Below, one piece after another: positions 36,032 through 44,834 of a stretch of 64,000 nt of DNA. Every line of letters begins with the position of its first letter. The stretch's first letter is position 1. Position numbers and translations under genes: made by a program. This stretch comes from G963665925 sp963678925 (GTDB taxonomy: Bacteria > Bacillota > Clostridia > Peptostreptococcales > Acidaminobacteraceae): the NCBI GenBank assembly GCA_963678925.1, contig OY787533.1, positions 3,534,001 through 3,598,000 on the forward strand, written 5' to 3'. The notes beneath the pieces are model-generated. The model ran no database searches and had not been told where the DNA came from. It saw only the letters and a list, made by a program, of their open reading frames with translations.

Positions 36032-37201
36032 GTGGAAACTTTTGTGAGTCTTAAGCAGTTGGATCAAATTCTTGATACAACCGTTCATGCAATTGAAGAA
36101 GGAAAAAGCGAGATATTTGACTTGTCTGAAAAGGCGCACAAGGATATTTTGTCCATTGATACAGAGTACACACTCCTCCAGGCGCGACTAAGACATCTCA
36201 TACAGGAAGTGGATGATCTTGAAGCCCTTGAGCGGGATAGCAGAAGACGGCTTGCTGAGTTAAGCAAGAAGTTTGGTTCCTATTCTGAAGAGGAGGTTCG
36301 GGGTGCCTATGAGTATGCTCAGGAGCTTCGTGTTCAGCTTACGCTTAAAAAGCAGGAAGAAAAAGAACTTTTCATGATGCGCTCATCTCTGGAGCAGCGG
36401 CTTCACGATGCAAAGGAAGTCCGCGTAAAGGCTGAGAAGCTGACTTCAAAAGTGAGCTTTGCCCTTGAATACTTGAAATCGACCATTTCTGAACAGATGG
36501 AAGAGCTTAAGAATAAGAAGGATATCGGCATACGTGTCATACGGGCTCAGGAAGACGAAAGACAGCGTATGTCCAGAGAAATTCACGATGGACCTGCACA
36601 GATGATGGCCAATCTGGTTGTCAAGACGGAGTATACGGAGCGGCTGATAGACAAGGATCTTGACAAGGCGCGAAATGAACTCCAGTTGCTTAAGGAAAAC
36701 CTCCGGGACAGCCTCAAGGCAACGCGCAAGATAATTTATGATTTAATGCCGATGTCCCTGGATGACCTCGGATTAATTCCCACGGTTGAAAAACTCATTG
36801 ACGACCATGAACGAAACAATGGGTACCGGATACATTTCATAAAAGAGATAAAGAGTGAGATTACCGTTTCAATAATCCGTCTGACCGTTTTTAGAATTAT
36901 TCAGGAGGGCTTCAACAATATTGCCAAGCACGCCAAGTGCTCACTGGCGAATTTGGAGCTTAAGGTCAGCGGCCGTGAGGTTTATATACGTATTGAGGAT
37001 GATGGAGTTGGGTTCGATCCTTCTGCAGTTGGTGCAAGACCAAGTGTTGATAGTGGTTTTGGACTTTATAATATCAGGGAACGAATTGATTATTTAGAAG
37101 GTGAATTTGAAGTTAAAAGCAAGAGAGGTAAGGGAACCTTGCTGATAGCCAAAATACCTTTAAAAGAGGGAGAGGTAAGGGAGTATGGAAAAAATGATTA
37201 A
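36032..37201 (+). CDS. degS: DegS-like sensor histidine kinase
   Basis: This 389-residue soluble kinase lacks membrane segments. Residues about 15-165 form a long coiled coil, as in DegS. The HisKA_3 phosphoacceptor is MSREIHDGPAQMM (His near residue 185). The HATPase_c domain (about 265-385) shows IIQEGFNNIAKHAKCS (N box), IEDDGVGFDPS (G1) and SGFGLYNIRERI (G2). It starts at a GTG after GAGGTGG. Its 3' end overlaps the response regulator gene by 17 bases, so the pair is coupled. Confidence 0.85.
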   Translation: METFVSLKQLDQILDTTVHAIEEGKSEIFDLSEKAHKDILSIDTEYTLLQARLRHLIQEVDDLEALERDSRRRLAELSKKFGSYSEEEVRGAYEYAQELRVQLTLKKQEEKELFMMRSSLEQRLHDAKEVRVKAEKLTSKVSFALEYLKSTISEQMEELKNKKDIGIRVIRAQEDERQRMSREIHDGPAQMMANLVVKTEYTERLIDKDLDKARNELQLLKENLRDSLKATRKIIYDLMPMSLDDLGLIPTVEKLIDDHERNNGYRIHFIKEIKSEITVSIIRLTVFRIIQEGFNNIAKHAKCSLANLELKVSGREVYIRIEDDGVGFDPSAVGARPSVDSGFGLYNIRERIDYLEGEFEVKSKRGKGTLLIAKIPLKEGEVREYGKND

Positions 37202-37841
37202 AATTTTGATTGCTGATGACCATGCGCTCATGCGCCAAGGCTTAAAGCAGCTTCTTGAACTTGAAGATGATATTGAAGTCATCGGCGATGCCGTTGATGG
37301 AAACGACGTGATTGAGAAGGTTGCGAAGCTTCATCCGGACTTGGTGCTGCTGGATATCAACATGCCAAACATGAATGGCATTCAGGCACTGCGAAAAATT
37401 AAGGAGCAGGGACTGGACGCAAAGATCATCATGCTGACAATCCATGATGAGAGAGAATATCTTCTTGAAACAATCAATCTGGGCGCAGATGGCTATGTCT
37501 TGAAAGATGCCGATGCCAACAGTCTTGTGAACGCAATTCGCACAGTGGACAGTGGAACGAATTATATTCATCCTACGCTGGCTTCTGAACTTGTGCGTGC
37601 TTATAAGCGAAAAGACGAGGAACCAGAGGAATCAAAGAAAAGCAACCTGACCAGGAGAGAGTTCGAAGTTCTCTGTCTTATTGCCGAAGGCAATAACAAT
37701 AAGGAGATTGCGGACAAGCTCTTTATCAGTGAAAAGACCGTTAAGAACCACGTGTCGAATATATTCAAAAAAATCCATGTGAACGACAGAACACAGGCTG
37801 CAATCTATGCAATTAAGAACAATTTGAAGCCTTTGTCATAG
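37185..37841 (+). CDS. degU: DegU-like NarL/FixJ response regulator
   Basis: This 218-residue protein has a receiver domain (about residues 5-120), with the acidic pair in ILIADDHALM, the phospho-Asp in LVLLDINMPNMNG (about 55) and the Lys in YVLKDADA. The C-terminal LuxR-type helix-turn-helix (about 155-215) has LTRREFEVLCLIAEGNNNKE and KTVKNHVSNIFKKIHVNDRT. It overlaps the kinase gene and is its cognate partner. Confidence 0.9.
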   Translation: MEKMIKILIADDHALMRQGLKQLLELEDDIEVIGDAVDGNDVIEKVAKLHPDLVLLDINMPNMNGIQALRKIKEQGLDAKIIMLTIHDEREYLLETINLGADGYVLKDADANSLVNAIRTVDSGTNYIHPTLASELVRAYKRKDEEPEESKKSNLTRREFEVLCLIAEGNNNKEIADKLFISEKTVKNHVSNIFKKIHVNDRTQAAIYAIKNNLKPLS

Positions 37842-38136
37842 TGCATAGAGATTCATTACGGAAACTTAAAACATTTACGCTTTGAACGGAACAGGGAAAG
37901 GGTTATCATATAAGTATAAGTCTTTAGCGTTCCGAAATAATTGACCAGCATGGTGAATTGTTTCAAAATGTAACTTGTGATTTGATTCATGAGTATCACA
38001 GACCCGCTATTGGCGGGTCTTTTCTAATCGTCTGGAAGGCGTGAGCTTCTGGAAATGAAATATGTGAGATTGACCTGCCGTATGGTACGAAGACCCTGTG
38101 GGAACTGTGGAATAAAAATTATTGGAGGTAATGCAC
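37842..38136. other. intergenic stretch with terminator
   Basis: AGACCCGC (38000-38007) and GCGGGTCT (38013-38020) followed by TTTCT form a terminator at 38000-38024. The rest contains ATATAAGTATAAG near 37909, which also occurs in the repeated promoter module near 7914. No gene is seen. Confidence 0.6.
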
Positions 38137-39540
38137 ATGGACGAAAAGAAAACACTAATGCACACATTCAAAAACGTTTGGGAAAACTCGGACGAAGCTC
38201 AAACAAGTGCTATTTTTGCACTGGGTGAAGAATACAAGGCTTTTCTTGACAGAGGAAAGACGGAAAGAGAATGTGCTAGAGATATTGTTCGTATGGCAGA
38301 GGAAAACGGATATGTTTCTGTTGAATCGGTCATTGCAGCGGGTGCGAAGATTACTGCAGGTCAGAAAATCTATGCGCTGAACAGAGATAAATCTGTCATC
38401 CTATTTGTCATTGGACAAGAACCCCTTGAAAAAGGCATGCATATCGTAGGGGGGCATATTGACTCTCCGCGTCTTGACCTAAAGCCCTTCCCGCTATATG
38501 AAGACAGCGGTATTGCAATGTTTAAAACCCACTACTATGGTGGCGTAAGAAAGTACCAGTGGGCATCATTACCGCTTTCTATCCACGGCGTGGTTATGAC
38601 AGGCAAGGGTGAGAAGATAGACATTTCAATTGGTGAGGACGCATCTGATCCGGTGCTCTTTATTACAGATCTTCTGCCGCATCTGGCCAAAGATCAGAAT
38701 CAGAAAAAGCTTGCTGAAGCAATTACGGGTGAAGGCCTGAACCTGCTAGTTGGAACGATTCCGGCAGCAGACTCTGAAAAAGACAAAGTGAAGCAAAACG
38801 TTATGCGTATTCTTAACGAAAAGTACGGCATTGAAGAGATTGACTTCACAACTTCAGAGCTTGAAATCGTACCAGCGGGCAAAGCACGCGATGTCGGTTT
38901 TGACAGAAGTCTTATTTCTGCATATGGACATGATGACAGAGTATGCTCCTTTGCAGGTGTTAAGGCTATTTTCGAGGTTGAGAACCCGACGGTGACAGCT
39001 GTTGGTATGTTCATGGACAAGGAAGAAGTCGGCAGCATGGGGAACACTGGCTCGGAATCAAGATATTTTGAGAATGTCGTTGCGGAACTGATTGCCCTTC
39101 AGGCGGACAACTACAGCGATCTTCTGATTCGCAGATCCCTTTCTGCAACGAAGGTGCTTTCGGCTGACGTATGCGCTGCATTTGACCCGAACTTCCCTGA
39201 AGTATATGACAAGAAGAACACTTCTATGATTGGAAACGGCGTTCAAATTACTAAATACACAGGTGCACGCGGTAAATCTGGCTGTAATGATGCCAATGCG
39301 GAGTTCCTGTCAGAAGTACGCAGTGTCTTTGAGGCAGGTGAGGTAATCTGGCAGATTGGCGAGCTTGGCAAGGTAGACCAGGGCGGTGGCGGAACCATCG
39401 CTTATATCCTGGCGAATGCAGGCGCTGAAGTTGTTGACTGCGGTACGCCAATGCTCAGCATGCACGCACCTTACGAAATCGTAAGCAAGGCTGACGTTTA
39501 TATGACTTACAAGGCTTACAAGGCATTTATGAACCGATAG
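38137..39540 (+). CDS. M18 family aminopeptidase
   Basis: This 467-residue metalloaminopeptidase has zinc-site segments GGHIDSPRLDLK (about residues 104-115) and FMDKEEVGSMGNTGSESRYF (about 292-311), and a late His in LSMHAPYEI (about 445). The family removes N-terminal, mostly acidic or neutral, residues from peptides in the cytoplasm. GGAGG lies eight bases before the ATG at 38137, so this start is preferred over the ATG at 38131. It is a single gene, ended by a strong terminator. Confidence 0.85.
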   Translation: MDEKKTLMHTFKNVWENSDEAQTSAIFALGEEYKAFLDRGKTERECARDIVRMAEENGYVSVESVIAAGAKITAGQKIYALNRDKSVILFVIGQEPLEKGMHIVGGHIDSPRLDLKPFPLYEDSGIAMFKTHYYGGVRKYQWASLPLSIHGVVMTGKGEKIDISIGEDASDPVLFITDLLPHLAKDQNQKKLAEAITGEGLNLLVGTIPAADSEKDKVKQNVMRILNEKYGIEEIDFTTSELEIVPAGKARDVGFDRSLISAYGHDDRVCSFAGVKAIFEVENPTVTAVGMFMDKEEVGSMGNTGSESRYFENVVAELIALQADNYSDLLIRRSLSATKVLSADVCAAFDPNFPEVYDKKNTSMIGNGVQITKYTGARGKSGCNDANAEFLSEVRSVFEAGEVIWQIGELGKVDQGGGGTIAYILANAGAEVVDCGTPMLSMHAPYEIVSKADVYMTYKAYKAFMNR

Positions 39541-39580
39541 GTCCATAAGCCGGCTATAAACGCATAAATGATAAAATGAA

Positions 39581-39617
39581 AAGGCACTGCGGGGAGTAAT
39601 CTACCTGCAGTGCCTTT
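39581..39617 (+). terminator. intrinsic terminator
   Basis: AAGGCACTGC (39581-39590) pairs with GCAGTGCCTT (39607-39616), followed by TAAGATT. It ends the aminopeptidase gene. Confidence 0.7.
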
Positions 39618-39623
39618 AAGATT

Positions 39624-39735
39624 GTAGAAAAACTCTGAAATACTGTGTTGCTGGATGTAATCCACCCCAGTTACGTGCACAGAGTAAGCTCCTAGAGCGG
39701 ATTGTATCCGCGCCTGGTCTTTCCAAGTTTTCTAC
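39624..39735. other. possible structured RNA or element between convergent genes
   Basis: GTAGAAAA (39624-39631) pairs with TTTTCTAC (39728-39735), enclosing CTGTG/CACAG. Two look-alike hairpins lie inside, TGGAT-GTA-ATCCA (39652-39664) and GCGGAT-TGT-ATCCGC (about 39697-39711). No coding frame covers it. I match it to no known RNA. Confidence 0.35.
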
Positions 39736-39765
39736 AGTCTGTCATTTTGTCGTGATAATGGATGT

Positions 39766-40671
39766 CTAGTTCTCAGATGCCGCTGTCGTGTCGAGAATGA
39801 ACTCCTTGAATGCTTCTGAGAGAGGGCTGAGCACACGCTTTGTATGGTAAACGAAATAGAACTTGCGTGTGATTTCAAAGCCGCCTACAGACAGTATTTT
39901 CAAGAGATTGTTCTGAAGCTCATACTTTAGAGCTTTCTTTGACATGAAGCTGATGCCAAGGCCGTTGGTGACCAGTTTCTTAATGGTTTCCGTGCTTTCG
40001 ATTTCAGCCACCACATTGAGATCACCATAGCTGATGCCAGCGGATTTCAGTGCGTTTTCAACAACAGTTCGTGTTCCAGACCCTTCTTCTCGCATGATCA
40101 CCTGGACGTCGCCAAGCTTTCTCAAGTCGATTGAGTCTGTGGCGGCAAAGGCCTCATTGTTTGGTGCAACAAGGACGATTTCGTCGTCCATGATTTCTGT
40201 ATATTCCAGCTGCGGACTGTCTTTTTTGGCACCGACGATACCAAAGTCGATTTCACCTAAGTTGAGTTTGTCGATGACCTTCTTCGTGTCGTACTTCATC
40301 AGGTTGTATTTGACATCAGGATACTTTCTGCTGAACTTGCACATGACATCGGTCAGATAATACTGCTCGGGTATGGAACTCGAAGCAATTTCCAAAATGC
40401 CTTCAATGCGACCCTTGTATGAATTCAGTGAAAAGAATGCATGGTCTCGTTTGTTCAAAATACTTACGGCATACTTAAAAAGAATTTCACCTGCATTTGT
40501 CAGTGTGATGTTCTTGTTGGTTCTATTGAATAGGGCCGTACCCAATTCCTTTTCGAGGTTGTGAATATGATTGCTGATGGTTGGCTGGGTGAGAAATAAC
40601 TTATCAGCAGCTTTTGAAAAGCTTTTAACCTTCGCAATCATGACAAAGCTCTCGAGTTGTTTAAAATCCAT
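39766..40671 (-). CDS. LysR regulator, selenium-metabolism-associated type
   Basis: This 301-residue protein has an N-terminal winged helix (DFKQLESFVMIAKVKSFSKA, TQPTISNHIHNLEKELG). The LysR substrate domain (about residues 90-295) has MREEGSGTRTVVENALKSAG and EIESTETIKKLVTNGLGISF. The wording of these segments matches, from memory, the LysR group annotated as selenium metabolism-associated. The ATG at 40671 follows AGGAGGGG, and the longer reading to 40728 is rejected. The two probable selenoprotein genes 8-11 kb away make this reading more plausible. The direct target is unknown. Confidence 0.75.
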   Translation of the reverse strand: MDFKQLESFVMIAKVKSFSKAADKLFLTQPTISNHIHNLEKELGTALFNRTNKNITLTNAGEILFKYAVSILNKRDHAFFSLNSYKGRIEGILEIASSSIPEQYYLTDVMCKFSRKYPDVKYNLMKYDTKKVIDKLNLGEIDFGIVGAKKDSPQLEYTEIMDDEIVLVAPNNEAFAATDSIDLRKLGDVQVIMREEGSGTRTVVENALKSAGISYGDLNVVAEIESTETIKKLVTNGLGISFMSKKALKYELQNNLLKILSVGGFEITRKFYFVYHTKRVLSPLSEAFKEFILDTTAASEN

Positions 40672-40900
40672 AGTACCCCTCCTAAAACTCTCTATATCAA
40701 TCTTAACATCAGCTATTAATATTTTCAATAGGGGGTAAAAATACTTCTATAGGAGTTTTCCATGGAAAAGATAGGGGTTTGTAAATAAAATTTGAATTTA
40801 TAACCAATGACATGTTCATAGACCCAAATTCAGTCTATAATGGGTATATGAACTTGAAAAGCTGAAAATATGAGCATTTCAGCCAGTGAGGGGGTTCTTT
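40672..40900. promoter_or_regulatory. divergent promoter region with inverted repeat around a -10 box
   Basis: GTTCATAGACCC (40814-40825) and GGGTATATGAAC (40842-40853) form a 12-bp inverted repeat with one mismatch, enclosing TATAAT at 40836-40841. A regulator bound here would cover the promoter of the AlbA_2-like gene. LysR is transcribed the other way. Confidence 0.55.
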
Positions 40901-42076
40901 ATGAACGATCAGAAGCTTCAATATCTTCTCTCTCAGGAGGAGGGTCCGAAGTTGGATTTCAAGGCCAGCTTGAACTTGCAGACCGCATCAGGGAAGAAAG
41001 AGCTTGCCAAAGACATCATTGCAATTGCGAACAGCACTGGAGGCAGAGGCTATCTGGTCATTGGCGTTGAGGACAAGACGAAAAACGTCGTTGGTGTTCG
41101 ACCGGGAGAATACAATGAAGAGCGTATTCAGCAGGTGCTGACCCTTCGGTGTGACCCGCCGGTGGACATTCGCGTGGAGTATCTGGAGGTGGACAGCAAG
41201 CATATTTGTGTACTGACCGTTTTCAGAAGCTTCAAGAAACCGCATCAGATGCTTCAGACAGGTGCTTTTTACCTAAGGCGCGGATCGACTACAGATGTTG
41301 CAAGGCGTGATGAAATCGCCAGCATGCTACAGAAGGGCGGCCTGATCAACAACGAGCAGATGCCTGTTCTCAGACTCGACCTTGATGTATATGACATAGA
41401 ACTTATGAAGAAGTACCTGGGAAGAATCAATTTGGCTGACCAGTCGGACAACTATGCCCTGCTGGCAAACTTAGGATACATACATTTTGACAGGGAGACA
41501 GATTCCTTTTGCCCAACCATAGGGGGACTTCTGCTCTTCTGTGAAAAGCCGCAGACCTACTTCCCACATTTCGGCATTCGCGTGATCGATATGCTTGGCG
41601 GATTCAAAAAGACCACCCATTTGACGGGCAACATCTTTCAAATGATGGACGCGGTTTCAAAATATCTTGAAAACCTCGGTGTACATTATCCGATTGCGGC
41701 AATAGAGGAAGCTGTTTTCAATGCAGTCCTTCACAGGGATTATTTTGACAATTCTCGAGATATACTTGTCTATCTGTCCCATAAGAAAGTGGTTGTAAGC
41801 AGTCCGGGTGCAATTTTTGGCCGGGAAAAGGTGAACAACATCGTGCATCAGTACGATTCCAAGCGCCGTAACAACTGGCTCTATCATCAAATGCTGACGC
41901 TGGATGACAAGAGGCGCTTTATCAAGCTTGGAACGGGTCTGCAGTTCATCAAGCAGGAAGTCAAGCCGTATGGAAGAGTCCAGATACTTAATTTGAGAAA
42001 AATTGACCTCTTCAAGGTCGTAATGCCTGGAATAGAGGAACTTATAAAAATGGAGGTAGAAAATGGGCAGAAATAG
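40901..42076 (+). CDS. AlbA_2 domain ATP-binding protein
   Basis: This 391-residue protein has an N-terminal AlbA_2/schlafen-like domain (about residues 5-130), with EGPKLDFKASLNLQT and IIAIANSTGGRGYLVIGVED. A C-terminal GHKL-type ATPase-like region (about 250-380) has IEEAVFNAVLHRDYFDNSRD and KLGTGLQFIKQEV. Relatives are predicted transcriptional regulators or nucleic-acid-binding ATPases. The ATG at 40901 follows GAGGGGG. Its end overlaps the OmpR regulator by 14 bases, tying it to the two-component system. Confidence 0.75.
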   Translation: MNDQKLQYLLSQEEGPKLDFKASLNLQTASGKKELAKDIIAIANSTGGRGYLVIGVEDKTKNVVGVRPGEYNEERIQQVLTLRCDPPVDIRVEYLEVDSKHICVLTVFRSFKKPHQMLQTGAFYLRRGSTTDVARRDEIASMLQKGGLINNEQMPVLRLDLDVYDIELMKKYLGRINLADQSDNYALLANLGYIHFDRETDSFCPTIGGLLLFCEKPQTYFPHFGIRVIDMLGGFKKTTHLTGNIFQMMDAVSKYLENLGVHYPIAAIEEAVFNAVLHRDYFDNSRDILVYLSHKKVVVSSPGAIFGREKVNNIVHQYDSKRRNNWLYHQMLTLDDKRRFIKLGTGLQFIKQEVKPYGRVQILNLRKIDLFKVVMPGIEELIKMEVENGQK

Positions 42077-42746
42077 AATGATTATGATCGTTGATGACGA
42101 TACGAATATCTCTGAGCTGATGACGCTTTATTTGAACAAGGAAGGTTACGAGACTAAGACCTATACCAACGGTCGCACAGCGCTTAAGGCTTTTGCCGAG
42201 GTGGCGCCTGACCTGCTGCTCTTAGATGTCATGATGCCGGAGATGGATGGTTATGAAATGCTGACCGAGGTGCGAAAGACAAGCAAGGTGCCTGTCATTA
42301 TGGTTACGGCCAAAGGTGAGACCTTTGACAAGGTCCTTGGACTGGAGCTGGGTGCTGATGACTATCTTGTAAAGCCATTTGATCCAAAGGAGCTGCTTGC
42401 ACGTGTGAAAGCTGTCATCAGACGTTACAGCGATCCGGTTGAGGAAAAGGACGCTGTCGTCGTTCCAAACCTGTCCATTGACAAGTCTGACTATGTCGTG
42501 ACGTATCATGGCAGAAAGCTGGAACTGCCGCCTAAGGAGCTGGAACTCCTGTATCACCTGGTAAGCAACCCCAATAGAGTTTATACGCGTGAGCAGCTGT
42601 TGGACAGCATATGGGGCTATGAGTACATAGGAGAGACCCGTACTGTCGATGTGCACATCAAACGTCTTAGGGAGAAATTCCAGGAGGATGATTCATGGGA
42701 AATCAAGACAGTGTGGGGTGTGGGCTACAAGTTCCAGATGGAGTAG
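42063..42746 (+). CDS. OmpR/PhoB family response regulator
   Basis: This 227-residue protein has a receiver (about residues 5-120) with MIVDDDTNISELM, the phospho-Asp in LLLLDVMMPEMDG (about 54) and the Lys in YLVKPFDPKELL. A winged-helix domain (about 135-225) has ELPPKELELLYHLVSNPNRV and VDVHIKRLREKF. GGAGG lies inside the preceding gene. It is coupled to the histidine kinase 11 bases downstream. Confidence 0.9.
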   Translation: MGRNRMIMIVDDDTNISELMTLYLNKEGYETKTYTNGRTALKAFAEVAPDLLLLDVMMPEMDGYEMLTEVRKTSKVPVIMVTAKGETFDKVLGLELGADDYLVKPFDPKELLARVKAVIRRYSDPVEEKDAVVVPNLSIDKSDYVVTYHGRKLELPPKELELLYHLVSNPNRVYTREQLLDSIWGYEYIGETRTVDVHIKRLREKFQEDDSWEIKTVWGVGYKFQME

Positions 42747-42757
42747 GTTGAAGCGGT

Positions 42758-44188
42758 ATGAAAAAATTATTCTCAAAATTTACGGCAATTTATCTTGGTG
42801 TCCTCTTTCTTGGCTACATCATGATTACGGTTGTCATGAATCATTTTCTTACAATATCACTGGTCAATCAGCGTGTAGATGACCTGATTGCCAATGCAAA
42901 TGCCTTTCAGGAGAGCTTCTCGATCATTGAAGATGCTCAGCTGACGCCTGTAGAGCGTATTTCAAATCTTAGAAAAGAGATCGTCGCACTGGACAAATAC
43001 ACGGGAGCGGATATTTGGCTTCTTGATGAACAGGGCAATTTTGTCGCAGTATCAAACGATGTTCTGCAGGACATGGATTTGTCCATGCTGACACAGGAGG
43101 ACTGGAACAATATCTTTTCAGGCCATGTTCTAGTGAAAGAAACACGCATGCAGGACGTCTACAACGACACAATCCTCATGGTGGCGTATCCCTTTAAGTC
43201 AGATGATGCTGTGCATACTGCCATGTTTATGAACGTCATGATGCCGGAGATTGAAAAGGCGACATACGCCATTACGGGCAGGGTGTTTATATCCATGTCT
43301 GCGATTGTCATGATTGCTGTTATTGTCCTGTTTACATTTACCCGTAAAATAAACGGTGAGTTCATGGAACTCAACCGGGCGGTCAAGGATGTTGCTTCCG
43401 GGAACTTCGACCAACAGATCCGGATCAATCGGGATGATGAACTGGGTGAGCTTGCGCGGAGCTTTAATTATATGTCACGGGAGCTGCGTAAGCTGGAAAA
43501 CACAAAGCAGCGCTTCATATCTAATCTCTCCCATGACTTGAGGTCTCCGCTGACTTCCATTACAGGCTATATCCGCGCCATTCAGGATGGAACCATACCG
43601 CCGGAAAACCAGGAGCGGTATTTGAACATAGTCTTGTCTGAAAGCGAAAGACTCAAAAAACTTGTGAACGACATTCTTGAGCTCAGCAAGCTTCAGAGTG
43701 GTCAGATGACGGTGAATAAGACCGATTTTGACATTAACCAGATGGTGCTCCAGGAGCTGGACCGATTTGAGCACCGGATTATTGACAAGCATTTGAAGCT
43801 CCACATTAATCTGAGTGACACCAAGGTGCTTGCCCATGCGGATGAAGACGCCATGCGTCGCGTTGTTTACAATCTCATTGACAATGCCATAAAGTTCATA
43901 GATATGGATGGTGAGCTTAGAATTAAATCAGAGCTTAAAGGGAACAAGTACCTTATTGGTATACAGAACTCTGGACCAGTTATTCCAAAGGACAAGCTCG
44001 ATTCCATTTGGGACCGTTTCAATAAGCTGGATGATTCAAGAGGTCGAGAAAAGGATTCTTCTGGACTGGGTCTTGCAATTATTCGTGAGATCATCAGGGC
44101 ACATGATGAAAAGATTGAGGTCTATTCCGACGAAGAGGTTGGGGTCATGTTTGTCTTCTCTGTGGAAACGCAGATTTTCAAATCCTAG
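42758..44188 (+). CDS. membrane sensor histidine kinase (HAMP, HisKA, HATPase)
   Basis: This 476-residue protein has membrane segments near residues 8-30 and 172-192 flanking an outside sensor domain of about 140 residues. A HAMP linker (about 195-245) precedes the HisKA site RFISNLSHDLRSPLTSITGY (His near 258). The ATP domain ends with SSGLGLAIIREII (about 430-442). It is the partner of the upstream OmpR regulator. The ligand is unknown; with HtrA and Hsp20 just downstream, envelope or protein stress is a guess. Confidence 0.85.
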   Translation: MKKLFSKFTAIYLGVLFLGYIMITVVMNHFLTISLVNQRVDDLIANANAFQESFSIIEDAQLTPVERISNLRKEIVALDKYTGADIWLLDEQGNFVAVSNDVLQDMDLSMLTQEDWNNIFSGHVLVKETRMQDVYNDTILMVAYPFKSDDAVHTAMFMNVMMPEIEKATYAITGRVFISMSAIVMIAVIVLFTFTRKINGEFMELNRAVKDVASGNFDQQIRINRDDELGELARSFNYMSRELRKLENTKQRFISNLSHDLRSPLTSITGYIRAIQDGTIPPENQERYLNIVLSESERLKKLVNDILELSKLQSGQMTVNKTDFDINQMVLQELDRFEHRIIDKHLKLHINLSDTKVLAHADEDAMRRVVYNLIDNAIKFIDMDGELRIKSELKGNKYLIGIQNSGPVIPKDKLDSIWDRFNKLDDSRGREKDSSGLGLAIIREIIRAHDEKIEVYSDEEVGVMFVFSVETQIFKS

Positions 44189-44298
44189 GCACGCGTTTAC
44201 AAATTAATTAAGATGTTTCACACTTTGTTCATAGTTTAGTCAAAATATCAGGCTACAATGTAAGCATAAGATATGACGTAAGACAGGAGGTGTGTAGG

Positions 44299-44757
44299 AT
44301 GTTAAGACTAATTCCGAACAACAGGGACAACAGTCTGGCCAAAAAAGGCGATCCCTTTGACAAGTTGTTTGAAAGCTTTTTCAACGATTTTGACAAGGAC
44401 TTCTTTTCGCCGCTTGGCAACTTGAATTCTAAGTTCAACTGTTTCCAGGTTGATGTGATTGATAACGAAGAAGCCTATGTTATTCAGGCCGACTTACCCG
44501 GGATGAGAAAAGACAATGTACAAATAGAATATGACAACAATTATTTGACCATCATTGCCAAAAGGGAAGAGAAGGCTGAATCTGATAAAGACAACTATAT
44601 CAGGCGGGAAAGACGCGCCGGTGAATTCAGAAGAAGCTTTTACATTGAAAATATCGATATGGAACAGGTCGATGCTTCTTTCGAAAACGGTGTTCTCACG
44701 ATTAATCTTATAAAGGTTAAACCAACGGGTCAGAAGAAAATCATTCAAATTAAGTAA
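44299..44757 (+). CDS. Hsp20/alpha-crystallin family small heat-shock protein
   Basis: This 152-residue chaperone has an alpha-crystallin domain (about residues 45-150), with YVIQADLPGMRKDNVQIEYD, REERRAGEFRRSFYI-type strands and FENGVLTINLIKVKP near the end. Such proteins hold unfolding proteins for refolding. AGGAGG lies nine bases before the ATG at 44299, which is preferred to the GTG at 44290. A strong terminator follows. Confidence 0.9.
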   Translation: MLRLIPNNRDNSLAKKGDPFDKLFESFFNDFDKDFFSPLGNLNSKFNCFQVDVIDNEEAYVIQADLPGMRKDNVQIEYDNNYLTIIAKREEKAESDKDNYIRRERRAGEFRRSFYIENIDMEQVDASFENGVLTINLIKVKPTGQKKIIQIK

Positions 44758-44768
44758 GTGTACTTTTG

Positions 44769-44803
44769 ATGCGCCTTGGGTTATCCTCCATGGCGCATTT
44801 TTA
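44769..44803 (+). terminator. intrinsic terminator
   Basis: ATGCGCC (44769-44775) pairs with GGCGCAT near 44792-44798, followed by TTTTTA. It ends the hsp20 gene. Confidence 0.75.
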
Positions 44804-44834
44804 AACTCTAAGCCTGAGTTGACGGAAAGGAGTC

